DNA of 64,000 bases from an uncultured Clostridia bacterium (GCA_947624725.1 CANQLP010000005.1:27059-91058), one strand, 5' to 3'. Counted from the first letter of the stretch, positions 19,873 to 30,692 are shown. Notes: generated by a model not told the origin, from the sequence alone. Translations and numbers: made by a program.

Positions 19873-21148
19873 ATGGAAGCAAGGAAAAGGAGAAAAAGAA
19901 GAACTAAAAAGTCAGTTATTACTTTTCTTTTTATAGTAATGCTTGTAATAATACTAGCTATATACTTAATATTTTTTAGAGGAAAGCATTCAAATGAAGC
20001 GGAAAGTGGAGAAAAGAATGTATCAGAAACAGTACAAGAAAATGTTAATCATGATGTAGAAGAGAAGAAAAGCAGTATTTCTCTTATAATGTGTGGAGAT
20101 TACTTAATACACAGTAGTGTATATAAAGATGCTGCAAGACTTGCAGGAAATAATGGATATGATTTCAAGCCAATGATTACACGCATCAAAGAAAAAGTAA
20201 ATGGCTATGATTTAGCATATTACAATCAAGAGACAATATTAGGTGGCTCAGAACTTGGAGTATCTGATTATCCATCATTTAATTCTCCATATGAAGCAGG
20301 AGATGCTATGATAGATGCTGGATTTAATCTAGTTAGTTTAGCTACAAACCATACAATGGATAGTGGACAAAAAGCTGTTTTAAATTCGAGAAAGTATTGG
20401 GATGGTAAGCCTAATGTATTTGCAGTTCGGAAGCTATGACTCAGAAGAAAGACAAAATGAGCCTATAATTAAAGAAAAAAATGGCATTACTTATACAATG
20501 CTTAATTATACTTATGGTACAAATGGAATACCAGTTCCTGCTGGAAAAGAATATCTTATAAATGTCTGGCCAACAGATTTGACAATAAATGATCCTGAAA
20601 GAGATACAAAGTATCAAGAATATAAAAAACAAGTAAAGCAAGATATTGAAAAGGTAAGAGATAAAGTAGATGTGCTAATTGTAGCAATGCATTGGGGAGT
20701 AGAATATACACATGTGCCAACAGCATATCAAGAAGATGAAGCAAAGTTTTTAGCAGATCAGGATGTAGATATAATTATAGGAACACATCCACATGTTATT
20801 CAGCCAGTAAAGTGGATTGATGATACACTAGTATTCTATTCTTTAGGAAACTTTATTTCAGCACAGTATCAAGATGATAATTATAATAAAATGGTAGGAC
20901 TTATGAGTTCACTTAAAATCACAAAAACACAAAAAGGAAATGATGTAAATATTTCTATCGAAGATATTAATAATGAATTAATCTTTACATATTACAATAA
21001 ATCAACTTGGAGAGATTTTAAGGTTATACCATTTAGTAACCCAGACATAAAGAAGTATCTTTCAAATTATTCATCTATTTATGAAAGATATAAAAATATA
21101 GTGCAAAAATATGATAGTACAATGCAAGTTGAAAAATTATGTGATTAG
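19873..21148 (+). CDS. CapA/PgsA-family metallophosphatase-like protein, one CGG +1 site
   Basis: About 424 residues after +1 reading at CGG 20428. A basic N-terminus and a single membrane anchor (about residues 14-36) precede the extracellular CapA domain: MCGDYLIHS, SLATNHTMDSG, AMHWGVEY, IIGTHPHVIQPV and FYSLGNFISAQ. Family members take part in capsule or poly-gamma-glutamate synthesis. The GTHPHV and LGNF motifs are downstream of the CGG site, so an unshifted product would lack half the active site. It ends at a bidirectional terminator. Confidence 0.87.
20428..20430 (+). other. In-frame CGG +1 recoding site, CapA gene
   Basis: CGG follows GTT. Skipping the C gives VFAVGSYDSEE. The zero frame stops within three codons at CGG AAG CTA TGA. 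Confidence 0.89.
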
Positions 21149-21159
21149 AATATAAAATT

Positions 21160-21200
21160 TAAAAATACATCCCTAAAAAATAATTTAGAGATGTATTTTT
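21160..21200. terminator. Bidirectional terminator between CapA and feoB
   Basis: AAAATACATC and GATGTATTTT pair around CCTAAA/TTTAGA, with A and T runs on both sides, between convergent genes. Confidence 0.88.
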
Positions 21201-21202
21201 GT

Positions 21203-23360
21203 TTAAACAATCAAATTCCAAATTCCGTTTGTTAAAAGACAAATAACGATTCCACAAAGAGTAGGGAGTAAAAATGAAATAGCAGTCCATTTTATACTTT
21301 TAGTTTCTTTATAAATTGTAATCAAAGTGGTACTGCAAGGAAAATGCAATAAAGTAAACAGCATAACATTAAGACCTGTAATAAAAGTCCAACCATTTGC
21401 AAGTAAAATATCTCTTATTGCAAAGGTATCATTTAAGTCAATTAGTGAACTTGCAGACATATAACACATTAAGATAATAGGAAGCACAATCTCATTTGCA
21501 GGGATTCCTAAAATGAAAGCAGTAAGTATATATCCATCAAGTCCCATAAGTTTTGCAAAAGGATCTAGGAAATTTGCAATATATGTCAAAATACTAGAAT
21601 CTCCAAATGATATATTCGCAAAAAGCCAAATAACAATTCCAATCGGAGCTGCGACAGAAACAGCCCTTGCCAAAACAAATAAAGTTCTATCAAGTAAAGA
21701 TCTAACTAAAATTTTACCAATTTGTGGCTTCCTATATGGTGGAAGTTCTAATATAAAAGAAGAAGGAACACCTTTAAGTAAAGTCTTAGAAAGAAGCTTT
21801 GAAATCATAAGCGTTAAGAATATTCCAAGTAATATAATCAAAATTACAGTAAGAGTAGGAACAATGCTTGCAAGGAAACCAGAAAAGTAACAGCCAATAA
21901 AAATCGTTGCAGTAGTAATAAGAAAAGGAAAACGGCCGATTACAAGGAACAAAATTATTAGTTACAATAGAGATAATCTTTTCTCTTGTAGAATCAATTA
22001 TTCTAGTTCCAACAACTCCTGCTGCATTACAACCAAATCCCATGCACATAGTTAGTGCCTGTTTGCCAGTTGAACAGGCTTTTTTAAAATAATTATCTAG
22101 ATTGAAAGCAATCCTTGGAAGATACCCTAAATCTTCAAGCAAAGTAAACATAGGGAAGAATATTGCCATAGGAGGCAACATTACAGATATAACCCATGTG
22201 ACGGTCTGATACATTCCATAAATTAGCAAATTGGTTACAAATTCTGGAATATGTAAAAAGTTAAACAAAATTAGTAACTTTTCTTGAAGTATACCAAAAA
22301 AACTAGAAAGTAATTGGGACGGATAATTTGCACCAACAATTGTTATCCAAAAAATAACTGCTAGAAAAACAAGCATAATAGGAATGCCAAATTTTTTTGA
22401 GGTTAAGATTTTATCAATTTTTCTATCTCGCAAGTTATATTTTGCTTCTTTAAATTCAACAACTTGCTTTCTTATCTCTTCTGCAGATTGTACAATTTTA
22501 ATAACAATATTGTCATAAAGATTATCTAAAGGGGCTTTATCTTCCAAATCACTTTTAAGGTTAGATAATTTTTGTATAATAACATCTAGTTTAGAAGAGT
22601 CGATATTCAAATTAGCCTTTAGAATATCGCTAATATCAGTGTTACCGAAAAAAAGCTTTATTGCAATCCATCTTGCAAGGTGCTTTTTGTTATCAGGAAG
22701 GAGAAGAGAAATATCATCAATAATATTAGAAATTGTATTTTCAATAACATCATCATATTTTACCAAATACCTATGGCTATTTTTATTTGGATTTTCTAAA
22801 TAGTTATACATAGTATCTAATAATTTTCTTAGTGTTTTTGGCTTATTTGCAACAGTTCCGACGACAGGTACTCCTAAAATTTTAGATAAGGAATCCAAAT
22901 TTACATTAATAGATTTCTTTTTAGCTTCATCTAATAAATTTACACAAACAATTACATGAGGAGTCATTTCAAGTATTTGCAGAACTAAATTTAAGTTCCT
23001 TTCTAAACAAGTTGCATCAACAACAATGACGCATAAATCAGAACCTCCAAAACATATGTAATCTCTTGCAATTTCTTCTTCTTGTGAATTAGACATAAGA
23101 GAATATGTACCAGGCAAATCTACTAAAAGAAGCTTTTTATCCTTATATTCACATATGCCATATGCATTAGAAACTGTCTTTCCTGGCCAATTTCCTGTAT
23201 GCTGATGTAGTCCAGTTAAATTATTAAAAATACTGGTTTTTCCAACATTGGGATTACCAGCAAAAGCAATTGTGTAATTAAGGCCAATTGCTTTTTCAAA
23301 AACATCCTGCTTTATAGTATCTATACCACTAGAACTTGCAGTAAGTCCCATCAATATCAC
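21203..23360 (-). CDS. feoB: Ferrous iron transporter FeoB, one CGG +1 site
   Basis: About 718 residues. The N-terminal G domain (GNPNVGKTS at about residue 36, DLPGTYS switch region, NLLDEAKKKS) is followed by the helical GDI-like region and the membrane Gate domains with GFGCNAAGV and VPCNGRFPFL. It imports Fe2+ across the cytoplasmic membrane. The second Gate half is reached by +1 reading at the minus-strand CGG 21938-21936, where PCNGRFP matches the family PCxxRLP motif. feoA lies just upstream on the same strand, so it is a feoAB operon. Confidence 0.92.
21936..21938 (-). other. In-frame CGG +1 recoding site, feoB
   Basis: On the minus strand CGG follows AAT. Skipping the C reads GGC and gives PCNGRFPFL. 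This proves the rule follows the coding strand, since the inserted base is a G on the plus strand. Confidence 0.9.
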
Positions 23361-23428
23361 CTCTTATATTAGTATATTAAAAAAAGAAAATAAAGTGAGT
23401 AGGAACAAACCCTACTCAAGTTAAAATA

Positions 23429-23672
23429 TTAAACTATTTCTTGGGCTTCAATCAAACTAGCGACTTCTTTTCTAAGTGCAATAAGTGTACCACGAATCTC
23501 ATAGGCTGTTGGGTCACCAGATGGACTTTTAAGAACTGGAGTAATTAAAGTCCCGATTTACAATCCCAAGGTCAAACAATCTTCGCTTTAAATGCTTATT
23601 ATCATTACATTTAACATCTATTACTTTGCAACATTTATTTAAAGGTATATTATATAAAATATTCATTGTCAT
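23429..23672 (-). CDS. feoA: FeoA-like ferrous iron transport accessory protein, one CGG +1 site
   Basis: About 80 residues after +1 reading at minus-strand CGG 23555-23553. An SH3-like small protein with KRRLFDLGIVNGTLITPV and PTAYEIRGTLIALRK, matching the FeoA fold and its conserved RGTLIALR-type end. It supports FeoB, whose gene starts about 70 bases downstream. Neither half is long enough to look like a gene on its own, so ordinary annotation would miss it. The start is ATG 23672, six bases after GGGGG. Confidence 0.85.
23553..23555 (-). other. In-frame CGG +1 recoding site, feoA
   Basis: CGG follows AAT on the minus strand. Skipping the C reads GGG, the only GGG case, and gives LGIVNGTLITPV. 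Confidence 0.86.
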
Positions 23673-23781
23673 GTGTAACCCCCAGACGAACAAATCTTAT
23701 GCTCTAATAATAGTATATAGAAAAAACTAAAAAATGTTACGAAAAATGACGAAAAATTGTATATAAATCCGCTTATTTTAA

Positions 23782-23810
23782 TTGACAAACATAAAAAAAG
23801 CGTGTATAAT
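23782..23810 (+). promoter_or_regulatory. Consensus promoter for the small protein/rpmE unit
   Basis: TTGACA, a 17-base spacer, TATAAT. The -10 overlaps an inverted repeat, GTATAA and TTATAC with a five-base gap (23804-23820), which could be an operator. Confidence 0.78.
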
Positions 23811-23854
23811 AAATTTATACGCCTTAAAGAAAATTAAAGAAGGGGGTGCATGGC

Positions 23855-24016
23855 ATGTTTGCAAAATATTGGAAAAAAATCGGAATGTTAATTGTTATAG
23901 TTGCATGCCTATTTAATATTGTTTCAAAAATAGTTGCTAAAGTGCCATACATGACACAATTACAAGATTCAGCACAATATGTTTACGAACAAGAAAGTAA
24001 AGAAGAAAAAAAGTAA
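23855..24016 (+). CDS. Small membrane-anchored protein upstream of rpmE
   Basis: 53 residues. A short basic N-terminus, one hydrophobic helix (about residues 9-28), then a polar tail ending in a Glu/Lys run. AGGGGGTG lies just upstream and a consensus promoter about 45 bases upstream. No family is recognised. It is likely co-transcribed with the ribosomal protein L31 gene 48 bases downstream. Confidence 0.6.
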   Translation: MFAKYWKKIGMLIVIVACLFNIVSKIVAKVPYMTQLQDSAQYVYEQESKEEKK

Positions 24017-24064
24017 ATTTAAAGCAAGATAGATAAGCTTTTAAGAAAGAGGTGAATACGCAAA

Positions 24065-24265
24065 ATGAAAGAGGGAATACATCCAGAATTTACAGATGCC
24101 AAAATAACATGCGCATGTGGAAATGTAATAGAAACAAAATCAACAAAGAAATCTATGAATGTTGATATTTGCTCTAAATGTCATCCTTATTGGACAGGTA
24201 ACTTAAAACAAAATACAACAGGTGGTAGAGCAGATAAGTTCAAGAAAAAATATGGAATTGGATAA
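24065..24265 (+). CDS. rpmE: Ribosomal protein L31, zinc-type
   Basis: 66 residues, MKEGIHPEF start, CAC and CSKC metal-binding cysteines and a GGRADKFKKKYG end, typical of the zinc-binding L31 of the large ribosomal subunit. GAAAGAGGTG precedes the ATG. It ends at a strong bidirectional terminator. Confidence 0.95.
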   Translation: MKEGIHPEFTDAKITCACGNVIETKSTKKSMNVDICSKCHPYWTGNLKQNTTGGRADKFKKKYGIG

Positions 24266-24269
24266 TGGT

Positions 24270-24308
24270 ATAAAAAAAGAGCGCATCCTAAGATGTGCTC
24301 TTTTTTTA
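24270..24308. terminator. Bidirectional terminator after rpmE
   Basis: AAAGAGCGCATC and GATGTGCTCTTT pair around CTAA and are flanked by A and T runs, between convergent genes. Confidence 0.9.
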
Positions 24309-24314
24309 TATGTA

Positions 24315-25217
24315 TTATTCTTTTTTATCTTTAACAGCTTCTGCCATAGCTCCAAGTGAAGATAGAGCAGATGTTGCATCAAATGGAATAAATACTTTGT
24401 TTGCATCTCCAGAAGCAATTTCTTTTAAAGCTTCTAATGATTTAATTTGAACTAATTTATCATCAGGTGATGATTTCTTAATTGCAGTATAAACCATTTG
24501 AATCTCTTGAGCTTTTGCTTCAGCAACCTTCTTAATAGCTTCAGCTTCACCTTCAGCACGCCTAATTTTAGCTTCTCTATCAGCATCAGCTTCAAGAATA
24601 GCAGCCTCTTTTTGACCTTCAGCAATAGTAATTGCAGATTGTCTTTCACCTTCAGCTTGAAGGATAGCAGCTCTCTTATTTCTTTCTGCGTTCATCTGTT
24701 TTTCCATTGCATCACGAATATCAGCAGGTGGTGTAATATCTTTAATTTCAACTCTGTCTACTTTGCATCCCCATTGGTCAGTTGCTTCATCAAGGATAAT
24801 TCTAAGTTGATCATTAATCATATCTCTTGAACTAAATGTTTGGTCTAAATCCATCTTACCAACGATATCACGAATAGTTGTAATTGATAAGTATTCAATA
24901 CCCTTTCTTAAAGATTGAATTTCATAAACTGCTTTTGCAGGATCTGTAATCTTATAGAAAACTACTGTATCTATTGATATAGTAACATTATCTTTTGTAA
25001 TAACTCCTTGAGGTGGAATGTCCATTGTTTGTTGTTTTAAACTTACAACAGAACGAACATGATCAAAGAATGGGATAATAATTGTAAGACCAGCATCAGC
25101 TGTCTTATGATATTTTCCTAATCTTTCAATGATGTAAACCTCAGCTTGTTTAACGATTTTAATTGTTTTAAATGCGATTATAAGTATAATTGCAAGTAAC
25201 ACTATTAAAAACCACAT
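24315..25217 (-). CDS. qmcA: SPFH/band 7 membrane protein (QmcA/paraslipin type)
   Basis: 300 residues: an N-terminal membrane helix, an SPFH domain (about residues 20-180, with RLGKYHKTADAGLTIIIPF and QTMDIPPQGVITKDNV), then an Ala/Glu-rich coiled coil (about 190-260) that drives oligomerisation. SPFH proteins organise membrane microdomains. The NfeD-like partner is encoded directly upstream, the usual pairing in bacteria. AGGAGG lies upstream of the ATG. Confidence 0.9.
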   Translation of the reverse strand: MWFLIVLLAIILIIAFKTIKIVKQAEVYIIERLGKYHKTADAGLTIIIPFFDHVRSVVSLKQQTMDIPPQGVITKDNVTISIDTVVFYKITDPAKAVYEIQSLRKGIEYLSITTIRDIVGKMDLDQTFSSRDMINDQLRIILDEATDQWGCKVDRVEIKDITPPADIRDAMEKQMNAERNKRAAILQAEGERQSAITIAEGQKEAAILEADADREAKIRRAEGEAEAIKKVAEAKAQEIQMVYTAIKKSSPDDKLVQIKSLEALKEIASGDANKVFIPFDATSALSSLGAMAEAVKDKKE

Positions 25218-25257
25218 AGTAAAACCTCCTTAAATAAATATAATATAATTTAATAAA

Positions 25258-25686
25258 CTAAATTTTAGAGACGATAGCCTTAACTCCGTCAATACTATCT
25301 ACTTTGACAATTTCTCCTTCTTCTAAAACTCCATCATTTGTATCCTTGGCAGTCCAAGTTTCAGTACCAACTTTGATTTGACCAAGTTTTGTTACAGAAT
25401 CTGTTTTCTTTATAACTTTAGCTTCTTTGCCAATTATTGAGAATGCATTTGTTGCAACTTTATCATCTTTTTTTGTAACAAACTTATCTACAAAAGGTCT
25501 TGTGAGTAATAAAAGAATAGTTGATAAAACTACGAATATAGCCATTTGTATAAAAACATTGTCTACAAATAAACTAATTACTGTAACTACAAGTGCGGCA
25601 ATGCCAAGCCAAAATATCATAAAGCCTACAGTCATAATTTCTGCTATGAAGAAGATACCAGCAGCAATTAACCATATATACCACAT
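25258..25686 (-). CDS. NfeD-like membrane protein
   Basis: 142 residues: three membrane helices in the first 75 residues, then a C-terminal OB-like beta domain (about 80-142, with IIGKEAKVIKKTDSVTKLGQIKVGTETW). NfeD proteins are partners of SPFH proteins, and the SPFH gene follows 40 bases downstream in the same operon. The AAGGAAAG ribosome binding site is clear. Confidence 0.85.
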   Translation of the reverse strand: MWYIWLIAAGIFFIAEIMTVGFMIFWLGIAALVVTVISLFVDNVFIQMAIFVVLSTILLLLTRPFVDKFVTKKDDKVATNAFSIIGKEAKVIKKTDSVTKLGQIKVGTETWTAKDTNDGVLEEGEIVKVDSIDGVKAIVSKI

Positions 25687-25778
25687 AAAACATCTTCCTT
25701 TCCCTATTTATTATACTACACTTTTTGGAAAAAATAAAGTATTATGTCAAAATTTGTTACATAATACTTCATTTTTTA

Positions 25779-26691
25779 TTATTCTTCTTCTATTTGAGTA
25801 AAACTATCATTAGAAAATGCCAAGTAACTTCTAAAAATTATTGGAAGGAGTAGTAGACCTAAACCAAATAAAAAGCCGTGACCAAAATTCTTAGAAAGTT
25901 CGAATCTTCCGAATTATTGCAATAGCCAAAAGTGCAAGCCATCCAATTACAGGAATAAATACTAATATAAGAACCCAAGGAGAAAAGTTGCATATTTTTA
26001 AATGTATAATATCTCTATAAATTGGAATAACAGTTGCAAAACTAGGTTTATCAGCTTTTTTAAATATAAGACCAGTTATATAAACTGAATATGCTAAAAT
26101 TACAATACCTGCAATAATTAGTAATCTGAAGTTTTCATTAGAAAACAACAATTTAAGAGCAATTTTAATTTTATCAGCAGAAGAAGTATTATCTAAAACT
26201 TGTTCAACTATTTCAGATGTACTTATAGCCTCACCATTTGCATCGGTTGATTTAATAGTTTCATCAACATTTAGATCATTTTCTAAGACATCTATTACAG
26301 CATTTGAGTCAAAAGTTTTAAGCAGAGTAGATGCAGTCGAAAGTGCTGATTTACTTATTCCTTGCTTTGCAATTTCATTTTTATTATCTTCAATAAAATT
26401 TGCGAGTTCTTTATTTGATACAACAGTACTTAATTCTTTATATGCATCAATTATATCTGATAGGTCTGCATTTCCACTAGAAACTTTATTTGCTAGTTCT
26501 TCATTTTCTTTAATATTCTGAATTGCATTTTTAAAATCATCTACATTATTTACATTTATACTATTCATATCTAAGTTATTTATATTTATAGAAGAAAAAA
26601 TTGAGTCTGCGTATGATGGTGTGTGTAAAATGAATAATATAGTAAATAGTATGAAAGCTACATTTATAATATACTTTATATATTTTTTCAT
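25779..26691 (-). CDS. DUF5684-like membrane protein with signal peptide, one CGG +1 site
   Basis: About 303 residues after +1 reading at minus-strand CGG 25911. A signal peptide (residues 1-28) is followed by an Asn/Asp-rich helical ectodomain to about 170. The C-terminal four-helix membrane module (FATVIPIYRDIIHLKICN, PVIGWLALLAIAIIGRFELSKNFGHGFLFGLGLLLLPIIF) matches the family whose members end in this Lys-Phe-Gly, GLGLLLLPxIF pattern. Without the skip the protein stops at RKIRTF and loses its last helix. Confidence 0.75.
25909..25911 (-). other. In-frame CGG +1 recoding site, DUF5684-like gene
   Basis: CGG follows ATT on the minus strand. Skipping the C gives IIGRFELSKNFG, the expected start of the final helix. 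Confidence 0.85.
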
Positions 26692-26925
26692 AAAAAATCC
26701 TCCATATATAATAGATTATATTTTTATTTTAATTTATAAGTATATCAAAGTCAAGTTTGTATATTATTTTTAATAATAATTTCTATTTAAAAAAGAGAAT
26801 AAGCATCTAAAGAGGAAAATTTCCTACAATTCCATACCTTTCCAAAAATAATACAAAAAGTATTGAAAAATATTTATAGTTGTGATATAACGATAACTAG
26901 GAAACATATATTAGAAAGAAAAGTT

Positions 26926-27956
26926 ATGAAAAATATAAAAGATTATACTATAAATGAATTAAAAGAAGAACTTGCAAATATTGGAGAGAAGCCATATAGA
27001 GCAGAGCAAATATTTAGATGGTTATACAAAATAAATGTAGCAAGCTTTGATGAAATGACAGATTTATCTTTAGAGCTAAGAGAAAAGCTAAAGGCAAATT
27101 ACAGTATTTCTAATTTTAATATATTAGAAAAACAAGTTTCAAAAGATGGTACAATAAAGTATTTGTTCGATATTCTTGATGGTAATGCAATAGAAAGTGT
27201 TGTTATGCAGTATAAGTATGGAAAAACTATATGTGTGTCTTCTCAAGTTGGTTGCAGGATGGGGTGCAAGTTTTGTGCATCAACAGGCATAAAGTTTATA
27301 AGAAGCTTAAGCTCTCGGAGAGATTGTCGAGCAAGTATTAGCTGCACAGAGAGATGAAAACATTAAAATATCAAATATTGTTTTTATGGGAATAGGCGAA
27401 CCATTTGATAATTTTGACAATGTAATGAAAGCAATAGAAATAATAAATTCTCCAAAAGGTCTAGAAATAGGAGCAAGACATATAAGTATTTCTACTTGTG
27501 GAATTGTTCCTAAGATTAGAGAAATAGCAGATATGGATTTACAATGTACACTTTCAATATCACTTCATCATGTGACAGACGAAGAAAGAAGTTCTATGAT
27601 GCCGATAAACAATAAATATAATATCCATGAGCTTATGGAAGCTTGCAGATATTATATAGAAAAGACTAATAAAAGAATTTCTTTTGAATATGCTTTAGCA
27701 AAAGATAAAAATGACAAAAAGGAAGACGCCGATAAATTAGTAAATTTATTAAAAGGAATGCTATGTCATGTTAATTTGATTCCGATAAATGAAATAGACA
27801 ACCGGCAAATTTTCTAAAAGTACAGATGAAAATGTTATAAAATTTAGAGATTATTTAAATCAAAAAGGAATTACAGCAACAATTAGAAGAAAATTAGGAG
27901 ACGATATAGAAGCAGCATGTGGACAACTAAGGAGAAAAAGAGGTGAAGAAAATTAA
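26926..27956 (+). CDS. rlmN: 23S rRNA/tRNA adenine-C2 methyltransferase RlmN, two CGG +1 sites
   Basis: About 342 residues. A radical-SAM methylase for A2503 of 23S rRNA and A37 of some tRNAs. An N-terminal helical domain ([14 protein letters not shown]), the cluster motif CRMGCKFC (about residue 117), [13 protein letters not shown], and a C-terminal ACGQLRRK carrying the conserved reactive Cys. The latter lies beyond both CGG sites (27316, 27803), so an active enzyme requires two successive skips. I start at ATG 26926 with AGAAAG rather than the upstream ATG 26863. It is the first gene of an rlmN-PP2C-kinase operon common in Firmicutes. Confidence 0.92.
27316..27318 (+). other. In-frame CGG +1 recoding site, rlmN site 1
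   Basis: CGG follows TCT. Skipping the C gives SLSSGEIVEQV, matching the family GEIVEQ motif. Confidence 0.9.
27803..27805 (+). other. In-frame CGG +1 recoding site, rlmN site 2
   Basis: CGG follows AAC. Skipping the C reads GGC and gives [15 protein letters not shown], leading to the conserved C-terminal ACGQL. Confidence 0.87.
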
Positions 27957-27959
27957 AGT

Positions 27960-28694
27960 ATGAAGGTTTTAGCAAATTCTGATAAAGGAAGAATAAGAGA
28001 ACAAAATGAAGACTATTTTTATATTTCAGATGGATTTAGTACAAGTTATGACATATTTATGCTAGCAGATCGGAATGGGTGGATATAACGGAGGAGAAGT
28101 TGCAAGTAAGCTCGCAATAGGAGCTGCAAGAAAATATATTGAAGCACATTTTAACTCTATATACCACGATAAAGAAGATATACAAGAATTAATAAGAGAT
28201 GCTATGGAATATGCAAATAATGTAGTTTTTGATAAGTCAAAAGATATAGACGAACTTAAGGGAATGGGTACTACTTTAGAGATTTGCTTAATATATAATA
28301 ATAGAGCATATATTGGACATATTGGAGATAGCAGGATATATAGAATCAGAGGCGAGTTTATGAGAAAACTCACAACAGATCATAGCTATGTCGAGACATT
28401 AGTAAAGGATCGGAACGATTACGAAAGAAGAAGCAAAACATCACCCAAAAAAGAATATGTTAATGAAAGCACTTCGGATGTACAGAAGATATTGAACCAG
28501 ATGTAATGGTAAAAAACTTTCAAGCTGGAGATATAATAGTTATGACATCTGATGGACTTACAAATATGGTAGAAGAAAGTGCAATTTATGATGCAGTAAC
28601 AAAGAATTTTGATAACGCTGATAAAATACTGATAAATATGGCAAATGATGCGGGTGGTATAGACAACATAACAGTTGTTATAATAAAAAACTAG
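27960..28694 (+). CDS. PP2C-family Ser/Thr phosphatase, three CGG +1 sites
   Basis: About 243 residues, normal for Stp/PrpC. It dephosphorylates targets of the PASTA kinase encoded next. Motifs: VLANSDKGRIREQNED, LADGMGGYNGGEVAS (metal-binding Asp-Gly), GTTLEICLIY, IGHIGDSRIYRI, TSDGLTNMVE and GGIDNITVVII. Three in-frame CGG codons (28071, 28411, 28475) must each be skipped; the last two are 64 bases apart. The first restores the DGMGG metal site itself. It starts four bases after the rlmN stop. Confidence 0.92.
28071..28073 (+). other. In-frame CGG +1 recoding site, PP2C site 1
   Basis: CGG follows GAT. Skipping the C gives LADGMGGYNGGE, the invariant metal-binding motif of PP2C. Confidence 0.92.
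28411..28413 (+). other. In-frame CGG +1 recoding site, PP2C site 2
   Basis: CGG follows GAT. Skipping the C gives LVKDGTITKEEAKHHP, matching the family. Confidence 0.9.
28475..28477 (+). other. In-frame CGG +1 recoding site, PP2C site 3
   Basis: CGG follows CTT. Skipping the C gives MKALGCTEDIEPDV, matching the family ALG turn. Confidence 0.9.
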
Positions 28695-28708
28695 GGGAGT
28701 GAAAAGAT

Positions 28709-30650
28709 ATGAACTTAGAAGGTAGATTGTTAGGAAACAGATATGAGATATTAGAAAGAATAGGAAATCGGTGGAATGGCAACAGTGTATAAAGCAAGAT
28801 GTCATGTATTAAATAGATATGTAGCTGTAAAAATCTTAAAAGATGAATTTACAACTGATGAAGAATTTATTAAAAGATTTAATACAGAGGCACAAGCTGT
28901 TGCAAGTTTGACTCATCCAAATATTGTTTCTGTGTATGATGTAGGACATGAAGGGGATTTATATTATATAGTAATGGAACTCATACAAGGAAAAACTTTA
29001 AAAGAAATAATATTATCAGATGGGGCATTAAATTGGAAATGGAGCGTAAATATTGCAATTCAGATAGCTTCTGCTTTGGAAACTGCTCATAAAAACAATA
29101 TAATTCATAGGGATATAAAACCACATAATATAATAATAACAGAAGATGGAATTGCAAAAGTTACAGATTTTGGAATCGCAAAGTCTGTGTCTAATTCAAC
29201 AATAACTGCATTTGGAACAACTCTTGGTTCAGTTCATTATTTTTCACCTGAACACGCAAGAGGAGGATATACAGATGCAAAATCAGACTTATATTCTTTA
29301 GGTGTAGTAATCTATGAAATGATTACAGGAAGAGTACCTTTTGATGCAGATACACCAGTATCAGTTGCTCTAAAACATATGCAGGAAATTCCAAAAGAGC
29401 CAATAACACTAAATCCAGCAATACCTATGGCACTTAATAATATTGTAATGAAAGCTATGAAAAAAGATCCTGCACTTAGATATAATTCAGCAACTGAGAT
29501 GTTAAGAGATTTAACGCTTGTACTTAAAAATCCAGATGGAGAATTTGTAAAAATTTCTAGATCTGATGAAACATTTCCAACACAAGTTGTTCCTACCGTT
29601 GGAAAGAAGAACATAGAAGAGAAGATAAAAGAAAGAGATAAGAATAAAAAACAAAACTTCTTCCAAAAGCATAAGACTCTTACAATAATATTAGTACTTA
29701 TAATTTTATTTGCAGTAAGCCTTGGAGGAACAATTCTGGTATTTAATTTAACTAGAAGCAAAGATATACAGATTCCAAATTTGGTAGGACTAAGCATAGA
29801 CCAAGTAAAAGAAAAGATAAAGGGAACAAAATTAACTTATGAAGTTACAGAGGAAAAATATGATGTTGATATTGACGCAGGACTTGTAATTTCACAAGTG
29901 CCAGAATATAAAGCAGATTATAAGATAAAAGAAAATGAGCATATTAAAATAGTCGTAAGTCTAGGACAAAAAATTGTAAAAGTTCCTAAGGTTGTAGGAA
30001 AGACGGAAGAAGAAGCAAAAAAAGCTTTAGGAGAACAAGATTTAGAAGTCGTAGTTGTAGAAGAATTTGATAAAAAAGTAGAAAAAGGATATGTAATAAA
30101 ACAAGATGTAGATCCAGAACAAGAGGTAGCAGCAGGTCAAACGGTTACAATAACAGTAAGTAAGGGAATAGAAGAAGTAACTGTTCCAAATGTAATTGGT
30201 AAACCTAAAGATGATGCTGTAAAAGAACTTACAGATGCAGGATTTACAATAAGTGCTACTCTTACAGAAGAAGATCATACAAAAGAAGATGGCGTAATAT
30301 TAAAACAAAGTTTAGATGCAGGAACAACAGTTGAAAAAGGAGCAAATATAACAATTACAGTAAATGAAATACAACAACTTATAAATGCGACAGTACAAGT
30401 TAATCTAAAATCTATTTTAAATAACACAAGTACTGGGAATAATACCCTAAGTAGTGCGAGAACTGCTAAAGTAAGAATAGTAGTAGATGAAGATACAGTA
30501 TATGAAAGAACACATACAGAAGATGAAACAAATATTAAGGCAACTTTTGCTGGCAAAGGAACAGTTACAGTAAAACTTTATGTTGATGATATATTAAAAT
30601 CTACAAAACAAACAAACTTAAATAAAGAAACTACAATATTGTTTGAATAA
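28709..30650 (+). CDS. prkC: PASTA-domain Ser/Thr protein kinase, one CGG +1 site
   Basis: About 646 residues. A cytoplasmic kinase domain (residues about 10-270: glycine loop IGNGGMATVY, VAVK lysine, HRDIKPHN catalytic loop, DFGIA, APE-equivalent SPEHARG). One membrane helix follows near 330, then three extracellular PASTA domains (about 350-555) that sense peptidoglycan fragments, and a C-terminal beta-rich domain. The CGG at 28769 lies inside the glycine-rich ATP loop; unshifted translation would end after about 20 residues. The start ATG 28709 follows GGGGAG. Confidence 0.93.
28769..28771 (+). other. In-frame CGG +1 recoding site, prkC
   Basis: CGG follows AAT. Skipping the C reads GGT GGA and restores the kinase glycine loop IGNGGMATVYKA. 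Confidence 0.93.
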
Positions 30651-30654
30651 TTAT

Positions 30655-30692
30655 AAAAGAGGCAAGTTTAGAAAAAAACTTGTCTCTTTTTA
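30655..30692 (+). terminator. Rho-independent terminator after the kinase operon
   Basis: AAGAGGCAAGTTT and AAACTTGTCTCTT pair, followed by TTTT. Confidence 0.85.
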
